Shown here: one piece after another, positions 27,301 through 41,154 of the stretch
Layout: each line of letters opens with the position of its first letter
How positions within the stretch are numbered: position 1 is the stretch's first letter
Source: Plumapathes pennacea
Taxonomy: Eukaryota > Cnidaria > Anthozoa > Antipatharia > Myriopathidae
Length of the DNA stretch: 64,000 nucleotides
Direction: 5' to 3'
Assembly (NCBI GenBank): GCA_964036295.1
Contig: OZ038471.1
Location: 1,403,001-1,467,000, forward strand
The notes under the pieces: model-generated
Seen by the model: the letters and a program-made list of their open reading frames with translations, nothing else
The model's database searches: none
Told to the model about the DNA's origin: nothing
Program-made: the position numbers and the translations under genes

Positions 27301-30300
27301 TTTGCCGATTTTGGCCAAAAATTGAAAACTCTTGAAACTTTCAGGAAACCTTGTTTGGACAATAACAAGACTTTTTGTAATACATTTGCCTTATCTGTCT
27401 TCATCCGTTGGCGAGATATAGCAGTTTAAAGGTGTCTCCTTTGCGTGAAAGGTGTGATGTTTTAATTAGTGCGAGATTTGCTCTAATTTTCTCTAATTTC
27501 TTGCGACGCGCGGCCTCAAAGTTTACAAAAACTATGCAGAAACCGTTGGAACAGTCCATGGAATGTTTCCTGAAAGTTTCATGCGATTCTGAGATGGTTG
27601 AAAAATCTTGGAATTTTGAAAAAATACTAAGGCTATAGCACAGGGTTTTTTGCCGATTTTGGCCAAAAATTGAAAACTCTTGAAACTTTCAGGAAACCTT
27701 GTTTGGACAATAACAAGACTTTTTGTAATACATTTGCCTTATCTGTCTTCATCCGTTGGCGAGATATAGCAGCTTAAAGGTGTCTCCTTTGCGCGAAAGG
27801 TGATGTTTTAATTAGTGCGAGATTTGCTCTAATTTTCTCTAATTTCTTGCGACGCGCGGCCTCAAAGTTTACAAAAACTATGCAGAAACCGTCGGCATAG
27901 TCCCAGGATTGTTTCCTGAAAGTTTCATGCGATTCTGAGATGGTTGAAAAATCTTGGAATTTTGAAAAAATACTAAGGCTATAGCACAGGGTTTTTTTTC
28001 GATTTTGGCCAAAAATTGAAAACTCTTGAAACTTTCAGGAAACCTTGTTTGGACAATAACAAGACTTTTTGTAATACATTTGCCTTATCTGTCTTCATCC
28101 GTTGGCGAGATATAGCAGCTTAAAGGTGTCTCCTTTGCGCGAAAGGTGTGATGTTTTAATTAGTGCGAGATTTGCTCTAATTTTCTCTAATTTCTTGCGA
28201 CGCGCGGCCTCAAAGTTTACAATAACTATGCAGAAACCGTCGGCATAGTCCCAGGAATGGTTCCTGAAAGTTTCATGCGATTCTGAGATGGTTGAAAAAT
28301 CTTGGAATTTTGAAAAATACTAAGGCTATAGCACAGGGTTTTTTGCCGATTTTGGCCAAAAATTGAAAACTCTTGAAACTTTCAGGAAACCTTGTTTGGA
28401 CAATAACAAGACTTTTTGTAATACATTTGCCTTATCTGTCTTCATCCGTTGGCGAGATATAGCAGCTTAAAGGTGTCTCCTTTGCGCGAAAGGTGTGATG
28501 TTTTAATTAGTGCGAGATTTGCTCTAATTTTCTCTAATTTCTTGCGACGCGCGGCCTCAAAGTTTACAAAAACTATGCATAAACCGTCGGCATAGTCCCA
28601 GGATTGTTTCCTGAAAGTTTCATGCGATTCTGAGATGGTTGAAAAATCTTGGAATTTTGAAAAAATACTAAGGCTATAGCACAGGGTTTTTTGCCGATTT
28701 TGGCCAAAAATTGAAAACTCTTGAAACTTTCAGGAAACCTTGTTTGGACAATAACAAGACTTTTTGTAATACATTTGCCTTATCTGTCTTCATCCGTTGG
28801 CGAGATATAGCAGTTTAAAGGTGTCTCCTTTGCGTGAAAGGTGTGATGTTTTAATTAGTGCGAGATTTGCTCTAATTTTCTCTAATTTCTTGCGACGCGC
28901 GGCCTCAAAGTTTACAAAAACTATGCAGAAACCGTTGGAACAGTCCATGGAATGTTTCCTGAAAGTTTCATGCGATTCTGAGATGGTTGAAAAATCTTGG
29001 AATTTTGAAAAAATACTAAGGCTATAGCACAGGGTTTTTTGCCGATTTTGGCCAAAAATTGAAAACTCTTGAAACTTTCAGGAAACCTTGTTTGGACAAT
29101 AACAAGACTTTTTGTAATACATTTGCCTTATCTGTCTTCATCCGTTGGCGAGATATAGCAGCTTAAAGGTGTCTCCTTTGCGCGAAAGGTGTGATGTTTT
29201 AATTAGTGCGAGATTTGCTCTAATTTTCTCTAATTTCTTGCGACGCGCGGCCTCAAAGTTTACAAAAACTATGCAGAAACCGTCGGCATAGTCCCAGGAT
29301 TGTTTCCTGAAAGTTTCATGCGATTCTGAGATGGTTGAAAAATCTTGGAATTTTGAAAAAATACTAAGGCTATAGCACAGGGTTTTTTTTCGATTTTGGC
29401 CAAAAATTGAAAACTCTTGAAACTTTCAGGAAACCTTGTTTGGACAATAACAAGACTTTTTGTAATACATTTGCCTTATCTGTCTTCATCCGTTGGCGAG
29501 ATATAGCAGCTTAAAGGTGTCTCCTTTGCGCGAAAGGTGTGATGTTTTAATTAGTGCGAGATTTGCTCTAATTTTCTCTAATTTCTTGCGACGCGCGGCC
29601 TCAAAGTTTACAATAACTATGCAGAAACCGTCGGCATAGTCCCAGGAATGTTTCCTGAAAGTTTCATGCGATTCTGAGATGGTTGAAAAATCTTGGAATT
29701 TTGAAAAATACTAAGGCTATAGCACAGGGTTTTTTGCCGATTTTGGCCAAAAATTGAAAACTCTTGAAACTTTCAGGAAACATTGTTTGGACAATAACAA
29801 GACTTTTTGTAATACATTTGACTTATCTGTCTTCATCCGTTGGCGAGATATAGCAGCTTAAAGGTGTCTCCTTTGCGCGAAAGGTGTGATGTTTTAATTA
29901 GTGCGAGATTTGCTCTAATTTTCTCTAATTTCTTGCGACGCGCGGCCTCAAAGTTTACAAAAACTATGCAGAAACCGTTGGATTAGTCCATGGCATGTTT
30001 CCTGAAAGTTTCATGCGATTCTGAGATGGTTGAAAAATCTTGGAATTTTGAAAAAATACTAAGGCTATAGCACAGGGTTTTTTGCCGATTTTGGCCAAAA
30101 ATTGAAAACTCTTGAAACTTTCAGGAAACCTTGTTTGGACAATAACAAGACTTTTTGTAATACATTTGCCTTATCTGTCTTCATCCGTTGGCGAGATATA
30201 GCAGCTTAAAGGTGTCTCCTTTGCGCGAAAGGTGTGATGTTTTAATTAGTGCGAGATTTGCTCTAACTTTCTCTAATTTCTTGCGACGCGCGGCCTCAAA

Positions 30301-33300
30301 GTTTACAAAAACTATGCAGAAACCGTTGGAACAGTCCATGGAATGTTTCCTGAAAGTTTCATGCGATTCTGAGATGGTTGAAAAATCTTGGAATTTTGAA
30401 AAAATACTAAGGCTATAGCACAGGGTTTTTTGCCGATTTTGGCCAAAAATTGAAAACTCTTGAAACTTTCAGGAAACCTTGTTTGGACAATAACAAGACT
30501 TTTTGTAATACATTTGCCTTATCTGTCTTCATCCGTTGGCGAGATATAGCAGCTTAAAGGTGTCTCCTTTGCGCGAAAGGTGTGATGTTTTAATTAGTGC
30601 GAGATTTGCTCTAATTTTCTCTAATTTCTTGCGACGCGCGGCCTCAAAGTTTACAAAAACTATGCAGAAACCGTTGGATTAGTCCATGGCATGTTTCCTG
30701 AAAGTTTCATGCGATTCTGAGATGGTTGAAAAATCTTGGAATTTTGAAAAAATACTAAGGCTTATATAGCACAGGGTTTTTTGCCGATTTTGGCCAAAAA
30801 TTGAAAACTCTTGAAACTTTCAGGAAACCTTGTTTGGACAATAACAAGACTTTTTGTAATACATTTGCCTTATCTGTCTTCATCCGTTGGCGAGATATAG
30901 CAGCTTAAAGGTGTCTCCTTTGCGCGAAAGGTGTGATGTTTTAATTAGTGCGAGATTTGCTCTAATTTTCTCTAATTTCTTGCGACGCGCGGCCTCAAAG
31001 TTTACAAAAACTATGCAGAAAACGGTGGAACAGTCCATGGAATGTTTCCTGAAAGTTTCATGCGATTCTGAGATGGTTGAAAAATCTTGGAATTTTGAAA
31101 AAATACTAAGGCTATAGCACAGGGTTTTTTGCCGATTTTGGCCAAAAATTGAAAACTCTTGAAACTTTCAGGAAACCTTGTTTGGACAATAACAAGACTT
31201 TTTGTAATACATTTGCCTTATCTGTCTTCATCCGTTGGCGAGATATAGCAGCTTAAAGGTGTCTCCTTTGCGCGAAAGGTGTGATGTTTTAATTAGTGCG
31301 AGATTTGCTCTAATTTTCTCTAATTTCTTGCGACGCGCGGCCTCAAAGTTTACAAAAACTATGCATAAACCGTCGGCATAGTCCCAGGATTGTTTCCTGA
31401 AAGTTTCATGCGATTCTGAGATGGTTGAAAAATCTTGGAATTTTGAAAAAATACTAAGGCTATAGCACAGGGTTTTTTGCCGATTTTGGCCAAAAATTGA
31501 AAACTCTTGAAACTTTCAGGAAACCTTGTTTGGACAATAACAAGACTTTTTGTAATACATTTGCCTTATCTGTCTTCATCCGTTGGCGAGATATAGCAGC
31601 TTAAAGGTGTCTCCTTTGCGTGAAAGGTGTGATGTTTTAATTAGTGCGAGATTTGCTCTAATTTTCTCTAATTTCTTGCGACGCGCGGCCTCAAAGTTTA
31701 CAAAAACTATGCAGAAACCGTTGGAACAGTCCATGGAATGTTTCCTGAAAGTTTTATGCGATTCTGAGATGGTTGAAAAATCTTGGAATTTTGAAAAAAT
31801 ACTAAGGCTATAGCACAGGGTTTTTTGCCGATTTTGGCCAAAAATTGAAAACTCTTGAAACTTTCAGGAAACCTTGTTTGGACAATAACAAGACTTTTTG
31901 TAATACATTTGCCTTATCTGTCTTCATCCGTTGGCGAGATATAGCAGCTTAAAGGTGTCTCCTTTGCGCGAAAGGTGTGATGTTTTAATTAGTGCGAGAT
32001 TTGCTCTAATTTTCTCTAATTTCTTGCGACGCGCGGCCTCAAAGTTTACAAAAACTATGCAGAAACCGTCGGCATAGTCCCAGGATTGTTTCCTGAAAGT
32101 TTCATGCGATTCTGAGATGGTTGAAAAATCTTGGAATTTTGAAAAAATACTAAGGCTATAGCACAGGGTTTTTTTTCGATTTTGGCCAAAAATTGAAAAC
32201 TCTTGAAACTTTCAGGAAACCTTGTTTGGACAATAACAAGACTTTTTGTAATACATTTGCCTTATCTGTCTTCATCCGTTGGCGAGATATAGCAGCTTAA
32301 AGGTGTCTCCTTTGCGCGAAAGGTGTGATGTTTTAATTAGTGCGAGATTTGCTCTAATTTTCTCTAATTTCTTGCGACGCGCGGCCTCAAAGTTTACAAT
32401 AACTATGCAGAAACCGTCGGCATAGTCCCAGGAATGTTTCCTGAAAGTTTCATGCGATTCTGAGATGGTTGAAAAATCTTGGAATTTTGAAAAATACTAA
32501 GGCTATAGCACAGGGTTTTTTGCCGATTTTGGCCAAAAATTGAAAACTCTTGAAACTTTCAGGAAACATTGTTTGGACAATAACAAGACTTTTTGTAATA
32601 CATTTGACTTATCTGTCTTCATCCGTTGGCGAGATATAGCAGCTTAAAGGTGTCTCCTTTGCGCGAAAGGTGTGATGTTTTAATTAGTGCGAGATTTGCT
32701 CTAATTTTCTCTAATTTCTTGCGACGCGCGGCCTCAAAGTTTACAAAAACTATGCAGAAACCGTTGGATTAGTCCATGGCATGTTTCCTGAAAGTTTCAT
32801 GCGATTCTGAGATGGTTGAAAAATCTTGGAATTTTGAAAAAATACTAAGGCTATAGCACAGGGTTTTTTGCCGATTTTGGCCAAAAATTGAAAACTCTTG
32901 AAACTTTCAGGAAACCTTGTTTGGACAATAACAAGACTTTTTGTAATACATTTGCCTTATCTGTCTTCATCCGTTGGCGAGATATAGCAGCTTAAAGGTG
33001 TCTCCTTTGCGCGAAAGGTGTGATGTTTTAATTAGTGCGAGATTTGCTCTAACTTTCTCTAATTTCTTGCGACGCGCGGCCTCAAAGTTTACAAAAACTA
33101 TGCAGAAACCGTTGGAACAGTCCATGGAATGTTTCCTGAAAGTTTCATGCGATTCTGAGATGGTTGAAAAATCTTGGAATTTTGAAAAAATACTAAGGCT
33201 ATAGCACAGGGTTTTTTGCCGATTTTGGCCAAAAATTGAAAACTCTTGAAACTTTCAGGAAACCTTGTTTGGACAATAACAAGACTTTTTGTAATACATT

Positions 33301-36300
33301 TGCCTTATCTGTCTTCATCCGTTGGCGAGATATAGCAGCTTAAAGGTGTCTCCTTTGCGCGAAAGGTGTGATGTTTTAATTAGTGCGAGATTTGCTCTAA
33401 TTTTCTCTAATTTCTTGCGACGCGCGGCCTCAAAGTTTACAAAAACTATGCAGAAACCGTTGGATTAGTCCATGGCATGTTTCCTGAAAGTTTCATGCGA
33501 TTCTGAGATGGTTGAAAAATCTTGGAATTTTGAAAAAATACTAAGGCTTATATAGCACAGGGTTTTTTGCCGATTTTGGCCAAAAATTGAAAACTCTTGA
33601 AACTTTCAGGAAACCTTGTTTGGACAATAACAAGACTTTTTGTAATACATTTGCCTTATCTGTCTTCATCCGTTGGCGAGATATAGCAGCTTAAAGGTGT
33701 CTCCTTTGCGCGAAAGGTGTGATGTTTTAATTAGTGCGAGATTTGCTCTAATTTTCTCTAATTTCTTGCGACGCGCGGCCTCAAAGTTTACAAAAACTAT
33801 GCAGAAACCGTTGGAACAGTCCATGGAATGTTTCTTGAAGGTTTCATGCGATTCTGAGATGGTTGAAAAATCTTGGAATTTTGAAAAAATACTAAGGCTA
33901 TAGCACAGGGTTTTTTGCCGATTTTGGCCAAAAATTGAAAACTCTTGAAACTTTCAGGAAACCTTGTTTGGACAATAACAAGACTTTTTGTAATACATTT
34001 GCCTTATCTGTCTTCATCCGTTGGCGAGATATAGCAGCTTAAAGGTGTCTCCTTTGCGCGAAAGGTGTGATGTTTTAATTAGTGCGAGATTTGCTCTAAT
34101 TTTCTCTAATTTCTTGCGACGCGCGGCCTCAAAGTTTACAAAAACTATGCAGAAACCGTTGGATTAGTCCATGGCATGTTTCCTGAAAGTTTCATGCGAT
34201 TCTGAGATGGTTGAAAAATCTTGGAATTTTGAAAAAATACTAAGGCTATAGCACAGGGTTTTTTGCCGATTTTGGCCAAAAATTGAAAACTCTTGAAACT
34301 TTCAGGAAACCTTGTTTGGACAATAACAAGACTTTTTGTAATACATTTGCCTTATCTGTCTTCATCCGTTGGCGAGATATAGCAGCTTAAAGGTGTCTCC
34401 TTTGCGCGAAAGGTGTGATGTTTTAATTAGTGCGAGATTTGCTCTAATTTTCTCTAATTTCTTGCGACGCGCGGCCTCAAAGTTTACAAAAACTATGCAG
34501 AAACCGTTGGATTTGTCCATGGCATGTTTCCTGAAAGTTTCATGCGATTCTGAGATGGTTGAAAAATCTTGGAATTTTGAAAAAATACTAAGGCTATAGC
34601 ACAGGGTTTTTTTTCGATTTTGGCCAAAAATTGAAAACTCTTGAAACTTTCAGGAAACCTTGTTTGGACAATAACAAGACTTTTTGTAATACATTTGCCT
34701 TATCTGTCTTCATCCGTTGGCGAGATATAGCAGCTTAAAGGTGTCTCCTTTGCGCGAAAGGTGTGATGTTTTAATTAGTGCGAGATTTGCTCTAATTTTC
34801 TCTAATTTCTTGCGACGCGCGGCCTCAAAGTTTACAAAAACTATGCAGAAACCGTTGGATTAGTCCATGGCATGTTTCCTGAAAGTTTCATGCGATTCTG
34901 AGATGGTTGAAAAATCTTGGAATTTTGAAAAAATACTAAGGCTATAGCACAGGGTTTTTTGCCGATTTTGGCCAAAAATTGAAAACTCTTGAAACTTTCA
35001 GGAAACCTTGTTTGGACAATAACAAGACTTTTTGTAATACATTTGCCTTATCTGTCTTCATCCGTTGGCGAGATATAGCAGCTTAAAGGTGTCTCCTTTG
35101 CGCGAAAGGTGTGATGTTTTAATTAGTGCGAGATTTGCTCTAATTTTCTCTAATTTCTTGCGACGCGCGGCCTCAAAGTTTACAAAAACTATGCAGAAAC
35201 CGTTGGATTAGTCCATGGCATGTTTCCTGAAAGTTTCATGCGATTCTGAGATGGTTGAAAAATCTTGGAATTTTGAAAAAATACTAAGGCTATAGCACAG
35301 GGTTTTTTGCCGATTTTGGCCAAAAATTGAAAACTCTTGAAACTTTCAGGAAACCTTGTTTGGACAATAACAAGACTTTTTGTAATACATTTGCCTTATC
35401 TGTCTTCATCCGTTGGCGAGATATAGCAGCTTAAAGGTGTCTCCTTTGCGCGAAAGGTGTGATGTTTTAATTAGTGCGAGATTTGCTCTAATTTTCTCTA
35501 ATTTCTTGCGACGCGCGGCCTCAAAGTTTACAAAAACTATGCAGAAACCGTTGGAACAGTCCATGGAATGTTTCTTGAAAGTTTCATGCGATTCTGAGAT
35601 GGTTGAAAAATCTTGGAATTTTGAAAAAATACTAAGGCTATAGCACAGGGTTTTTTGCCGATTTTGGCCAAAAATTGAAAACTCTTGAAACTTTCAGGAA
35701 ACCTTGTTTGGACAATAACAAGACTTTTTGTAATACATTTGCCTTATCTGTCTTCATCCGTTGGCGAGATATAGCAGCTTAAAGGTGTCTCCTTTGCGCG
35801 AAAGGTGTGATGTTTTAATTAGTGCGAGATTTGCTCTAATTTTCTCTAATTTCTTGCGACGCGCGGCCTCAAAGTTTACAAAAACTATGCAGAAACCGTT
35901 GGATTAGTCCATGGCATGTTTCCTGAAAGTTTCATGCGATTCTGAGATGGTTGAAAAATCTTGGAATTTTGAAAAAATACTAAGGCTATAGCACAGGGTT
36001 TTTTGCCGATTTTGGCCAAAAATTGAAAACTCTTGAAACTTTCAGGAAACCTTGTTTGGACAATAACATGACTTTTTGTAATAAATTTGCCTTATCTGTC
36101 TTCATCCGTTGGCGAGATATAGCAGCTTAAAGGTGTCTCCTTTGCGCGAAAGGTGTGATGTTTTAATTAGTGCGAGATTTGCTCTAATTTTCTCTAATTT
36201 CTTGCGACGCGCGGCCTCAAAGTTTACAAAAGCTATGCAGAAACCGTTGGATTAGTCCATGGCATGTTTCCTGAAAGTTTCATGCGATTCTGAGATGGTT

Positions 36301-39300
36301 GAAAAATCTTGGAATTTTGAAAAAATACTAAGGCTATAGCACAGGGTTTTTTGCCGATTTTGGCCAAAAATTGAAAACTCTTGAAACTTTCAGGAAACCT
36401 TGTTTGGACAATAACAAGACTTTTTGTAATACATTTGCCTTATCTGTCTTCATCCGTTGGCGAGATATAGCAGCTTAAAGGTGTCTCCTTTGCGTGAAAG
36501 GTGTGATGTTTTAATTAGTGCGAGATTTGCTCTAATTTTCTCTAATTTCTTGCGACGCGCGGCCTCAAAGTTTACAAAAACTATGCAGAAACCGTTGGAA
36601 CAGTCCATGGAATGTTTACTGAAAGTTTCATGCGATTCTGAGATGGTTGAAAAATCTTGGAATTTTGAAAAAATACTAAGGCTATAGCACAGGGTTTTTT
36701 GCCGATTTTGGCCAAAAATTGAAAACTCTTGAAACTTTCAGGAAACCTTGTTTGGACAATAACAAGACTTTTTGTAATACATTTGCCTTATCTGTCTTCA
36801 TCCGTTGGCGAGATATAGCAGCTTAAAGGTGTCTCCTTTGCGCGAAAGGTGTGATGTTTTAATTAGTGCGAGATTTGCTCTAATTTTCTCTAATTTCTTG
36901 CGACGCGCGGCCTCAAAGTTTACAAAAACTATGCAGAAACCGTCGGCATAGTCCCAGGAATGTTTCCTGAAAGTTTCATGCGATTCTGAGATGGTTGAAA
37001 AATCTTGGAATTTTGAAAAAATACTAAGGCTATAGCACAGGGTTTTTTTTCGATTTTGGCCAAAAATTGGAAACTCTTGAAACTTTCAGGAAACCTTGTT
37101 TGGACAATAACAAGACTTTTTGTAATACATTTGCCTTATCTGTCTTCATCCGTTGGCGAGATATAGCAGCTTAAAGGTGTCTCCTTTGCGCGAAAGGTGT
37201 GATGTTTTAATTAGTGCGAGATTTGCTCTAATTTTCTCTAATTTCTTGCGACGCGCGGCCTCAAAGTTTACAATAACTATGCAGAAACCGTCGGCATAGT
37301 CCCAGGAATGTTTCCTGAAAGTTTCATGCGATTCTGAGATGGTTGAAAAATCTTGGAATTTTGAAAAATACTAAGGCTATAGCACAGGGTTTTTTTGCCG
37401 ATTTTGGCCAAAAATTGAAAACTCTTGAAACTTTCAGGAAACATTGTTTGGACAATAACAAGACTTTTTGTAATACATTTGACTTATCTGTCTTCATCCG
37501 TTGGCGAGATATAGCAGCTTAAAGGTGTCTCCTTTGCGCGAAAGGTTTGCTGTTTTAATTAGTGCGAGATTTGCTCTAATTTTCTCTAATTTCTTGCGAC
37601 GCGCGGCCTCAAAGTTTACAAAAACTATGCAGAAACCGTCGGCATAGTCCCAGGAATGTTTCCTGAAAGTGCCATGCGATTCTGAGATGGTTGAAAAATC
37701 TTGGAATTTTGAAAAAATACTAAGGCTATAGCACAGGGTTTTTTGCCGATTTTGGCCAAAAATTGAAAACTCTTGAAACTTTCAGGAAACCTTGTTTGGA
37801 CAATAACAAGACTTTTTGTAATACATTTGCCTTATCTGTCTTCATCCGTTGGTGAGATATAGCAGCTTAAATGTGTCTCCTTTTCGCGAAAGGTGTGATG
37901 TTTTAATTAGTGCGAGATTTGCTCTAATTTTCTCTAATTTCTTGCGACGCGCGGCCTCAAAGTTTACAAAAACTATGGAGAAACCGTCGGCATAGTCCCA
38001 GGAATTTTTCCTGAAAGTTTCATGCGATTCTGAGATGGTTGAAAAATCTTGGAATTTTGAAAAAATACTAAGGCTATAGCACAGGGTTTTTTGCCGATTT
38101 TGGCCAAAAATTGAAAACTCTTGAAACTTTCAGGAAACCTTGTTTGGACAATAACAAGACTTTTTGTAATACATTTGCCTTATCTGTCTTCATCCGTTGG
38201 CGAGATATAGCAGCTTAAAGGTGTCTCCTTTGCGCGAAAGGTGTGATGTTTTAATTAGTGCGAGATTTGCTCTGATTTTCTCTAATTTCTTGCGACGCGC
38301 GGCCTCAAAGTTTACAAAAACTATGCAGAAACCGTCGGCAGAGTTCCAGGAGTGTTTCCTGAAAGTTTCATGCAATTGTGAGATGGTTGAAAAATCTTGG
38401 AATTTTGAAAAAATACTAAGGCTATAGCACAGGGTTTTTTGCCGATTTCGGCCAAAAATTGAAAACTCTTGAAACTTTCAGGAAACCTTGTTTGGACAAT
38501 AACAAGACTTTTTGTAATACATTTGACTTATTTGTCTTCATCCGTTGGCGAGATATAGCAGCTTAAAGGTGTCTCCTTTGCGCGAAAGGTGTGATGTTTT
38601 AATTAGTGCGAGATTTGCTCTAATTTTCTCTAATTTCTTGCGACGCGCGGCCTCAAAGTTTACAAAAACTATGCAGAAACCGTCGGCATAGTCCCAGGAA
38701 TGTTTCCTGAAAGTTTCATGCGATTCTGAGATGGTTGAAAAATCTTGGAATTTTGAAAAAATACTAAGGCTATAGCAAAGGGTTTTTTGCCGATTTTGGC
38801 CAAAAATTGAAAACTCTTGAAACTTTCAGGAAACCTTGTTTGGACAATAACAAGACTTTTTGTAATACATTTGCCTTATCTGTCTTCATCCGTTGGCGAG
38901 ATATAGCAGCTTAAAGGTGTCTCCTTTGCGCGAAAGGTGTGATGTTTTAATTAGTGCGAGATTTGCTCTAATTTTCTCTAATTTCTTGCGACGCGCGGCC
39001 TCAAAGTTTACAAAAACTATGCAGAAACCGTCGGCAGAGTTCCAGGATTGTTTCCTGAAAGTTTCATGCGATTGTGAAATGGTTGAAAAATCTTGGAATT
39101 TTGAAAAAATACTAAGGCTATAGCACAGGGTTTTTTGCCGATTTTGGCCAAAAATTGAAAACTCTTGAAACTTTCAGGAAACCTTGTTTGGACAATAACA
39201 AGACTTTTTGTAATACATTTGCCTTATCTGTCTTCATCCGTTGGCGAGATATAGCAGCTTAAAGGTGTCTCCTTTGCGCGAAAGGTGTGATGTTTTAATT

Positions 39301-39900
39301 AGTGCGAGATTTGCTCTAATTTTCTCTAATTTCTTGCGACGCGAGGCCTCAAAGTTTACAAAAACTATGTAGAAACCGTTGGATTAGTCCATGGAATGTT
39401 TCCTGAAAGTTTCATGCGATTCTGAGATGGTTAAAAAATCTTGGAATTTTGAAAAAATACTAAGGCTATAGCACAGGGTTTTTTGCCGATTTTGGCCAAA
39501 AATTGAAAACTCTTGAAACTTTCAGGAAACCTTGTTTGGACAATAACATGACTTTTTGTAATACATTTGCCTTATCTGTCTTCATCCGTTGGCGAGATAT
39601 AGCAGCTTAAATGTGTCTCCTTTGCGCGAAAGGTGTGATGTTTTAATTAGTGCGAGATTTGCTCTAATTTTCTCTAATTTCTTGCGACGCGCGGCCTCAA
39701 AGTTTACAAAAACTATGCAGAAACCGTCGGCATAGTCCCAGGAATGTTTCCTGAAAGTTTCATGCGATTCTGAGATGGTTGAAAAATCTTGGAATTTTGA
39801 AAAAATACTAAGGCTATAGCACAGGGTTTTTTTTGCCGATTTTGGCCAAAAATTGAAAACTCTTGAAACTTTCAGGAAACCTTGTTTGGACTATAAAAAG
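21166..39900 (-). repeat. Satellite array, right arm (same monomer, inverted)
   Basis: This arm holds about 54 copies of the reverse complement of the left-arm monomer, again near 348 bp each. It is homogenised toward different variants. The segment reading GCGACGCGCGGCCTC here corresponds mostly to GAGGCCTCGCGTCGC in the left arm, and the 12-bp deletion common on the left is not seen here. Three cassette types dominate: GTTGGATTAGTCCATGGCAT, GTTGGAACAGTCCATGGAAT and GTCGGCATAGTCCCAGGA. Confidence 0.97.
28797..34368 (-). repeat. Two copies of a 2786-bp (8-monomer) higher-order repeat in right arm
   Basis: Three private variants are each spaced by exactly 2786 bp: CTAACTTTCTC at 30265 and 33051, an inserted TA in GGCTTATATAGC at 30761 and 33547, and GACTTATCTG at about 29821 and 32607. 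A nested four-monomer period of about 1391 bp is marked by the run GTTTTTTTTCG at 26601, 27991 and 29382. Parts of the pattern recur near 37,042 and 37,482. Confidence 0.85.
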
Positions 39901-40640
39901 ACTTTTGCAATATATTTGCTTTATCTGTCTTTATCCGTTGGCGTGATATAGGAGCTGGAATTTGGCTCCTTTGTTCTAAAGGTGTGGTGTTTTAATTAGT
40001 GCAAGATTTGCTCTAATTTGGACTAATTTCTCACGACGCACGCGTTTTAAGTTTACAAAAACTATGCAAAACCCGTCGGCATAGTCCCATGAACGAATCC
40101 TGAAAGTTTCATGCGATTCTGAGATATTCGAAAAATGACCTGATTTTGACGAAGTACTAAGGTTATAGCTTGAAACTTTCAGGAAACCTTGTTTGGACTA
40201 TAACAAGACTTTTGGTAATAGATTTGCTTTGTTAATCTGTTTTAATTATTCGATTATTTTTTCTAATTTGCTTTAATATCTCACAATTCGCTGGATAAAA
40301 TTTTAGAAAAACTATATAAGAACCGCCGGCATACTCCCAGGAACGTTTCCTGAAAGTTTTATGTGATTCTGGGAACGTCGAAAAATGACCGTATTTCGAC
40401 AAAATACTGAGGCTTTAGCCTATGGTTTTTTGTCAAATATAGCTGATTTTGGTGAAAAATTAAAAACTCTTGAAATGTTTAGGAAACCTTCCTGGGACTA
40501 TAATAAGACTTTTTGCAATACATTTGCTTTATTTATCTTTATCCGTTGGCGTGATATAGCAGCTGAACCGCTAAAAACTTCGAGAGATGTGATGTTTTAA
40601 TTAGTTGATGATTTACTCTAACTTGCTCTAATTTCTCACT
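39901..40640 (-). repeat. Degenerate edge monomers of the satellite
   Basis: Two to three further units can still be aligned (TTTCCTGAAAGTTT, ATTTGCTTTATCTGTCTTTATCCGTTGGCG-like and GTTTTAATTAG blocks remain), but they carry many substitutions and deletions. Similarity fades out near 40,640. This matches the usual picture in which terminal satellite copies escape homogenisation. The short open frame at 40,385-40,600 is a by-product of the decayed repeat. Confidence 0.85.
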
Positions 40641-41154
40641 GTTCGTACTGTTCACAAGTGCTGCAAAGGGTATTGTTCTTGTTCCGTAAAGGCGCAAAAC
40701 CGTCCCATTTCAGGTTAGCATCACTCGTCATTTTCTGTGCCGCGTAATTCAGAGAGACCCTGCAACACGAAAGAAACATTGATGTTCTGTCAGTGCGCGT
40801 CTTCTGTTTTAAAGTTAATCAACTTGCACTTTAATCGCTAGCTACATGAACCTCTTGCGTGCGCGTATTTCAGAAAAAAATTATTGCACAAAAGTTGTAA
40901 TCCCATTAAACATGATTTACAATGTATTTTGCTATTCATTATGAACGCGCTTTGCAAAATAATCTCGACAGAAAATGAACAAGTTACTACTCTGTCAGTG
41001 CGCACATCCAAGTAAACATGTAAGTAAACAAGTACACAAGTAAGCCATGATGGCTTACACCGGCATTCATTCTAAGCGCAAGTTTTCCCACAATTTGTGA
41101 AAAGACAGACAAACAGACAGACAGCGAGGATGAGTTATAGAATTCACAGTTAAA
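40641..41154. other. Unique spacer, no gene seen
   Basis: No convincing coding region. A CTGTCAGTGCGC segment occurs twice (near 40,790 and 40,996). An almost perfect 19-bp palindrome, GTAAGCCATGATGGCTTAC, lies at about 41,040-41,058. A short GACAGACAAACAGACAGACAG microsatellite follows at about 41,104. Confidence 0.6.

Noticed and set aside
324..39123. Repeated 76-residue open frames (MARYSSLKVSPLRERC...) in the satellite
   Set aside because: They occur only in monomers with certain cassette forms; the commonest forms carry an in-frame stop (TTAGTCC context) or a 12-bp deletion. Identity at DNA level is explained by satellite homogenisation, with no sign of codon-level constraint.
1..40640. 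CRISPR-like or bacterial repeat array
   Set aside because: Unit of about 348 bp is contiguous with no unique spacers, and the flanking genes are spliced eukaryotic genes.
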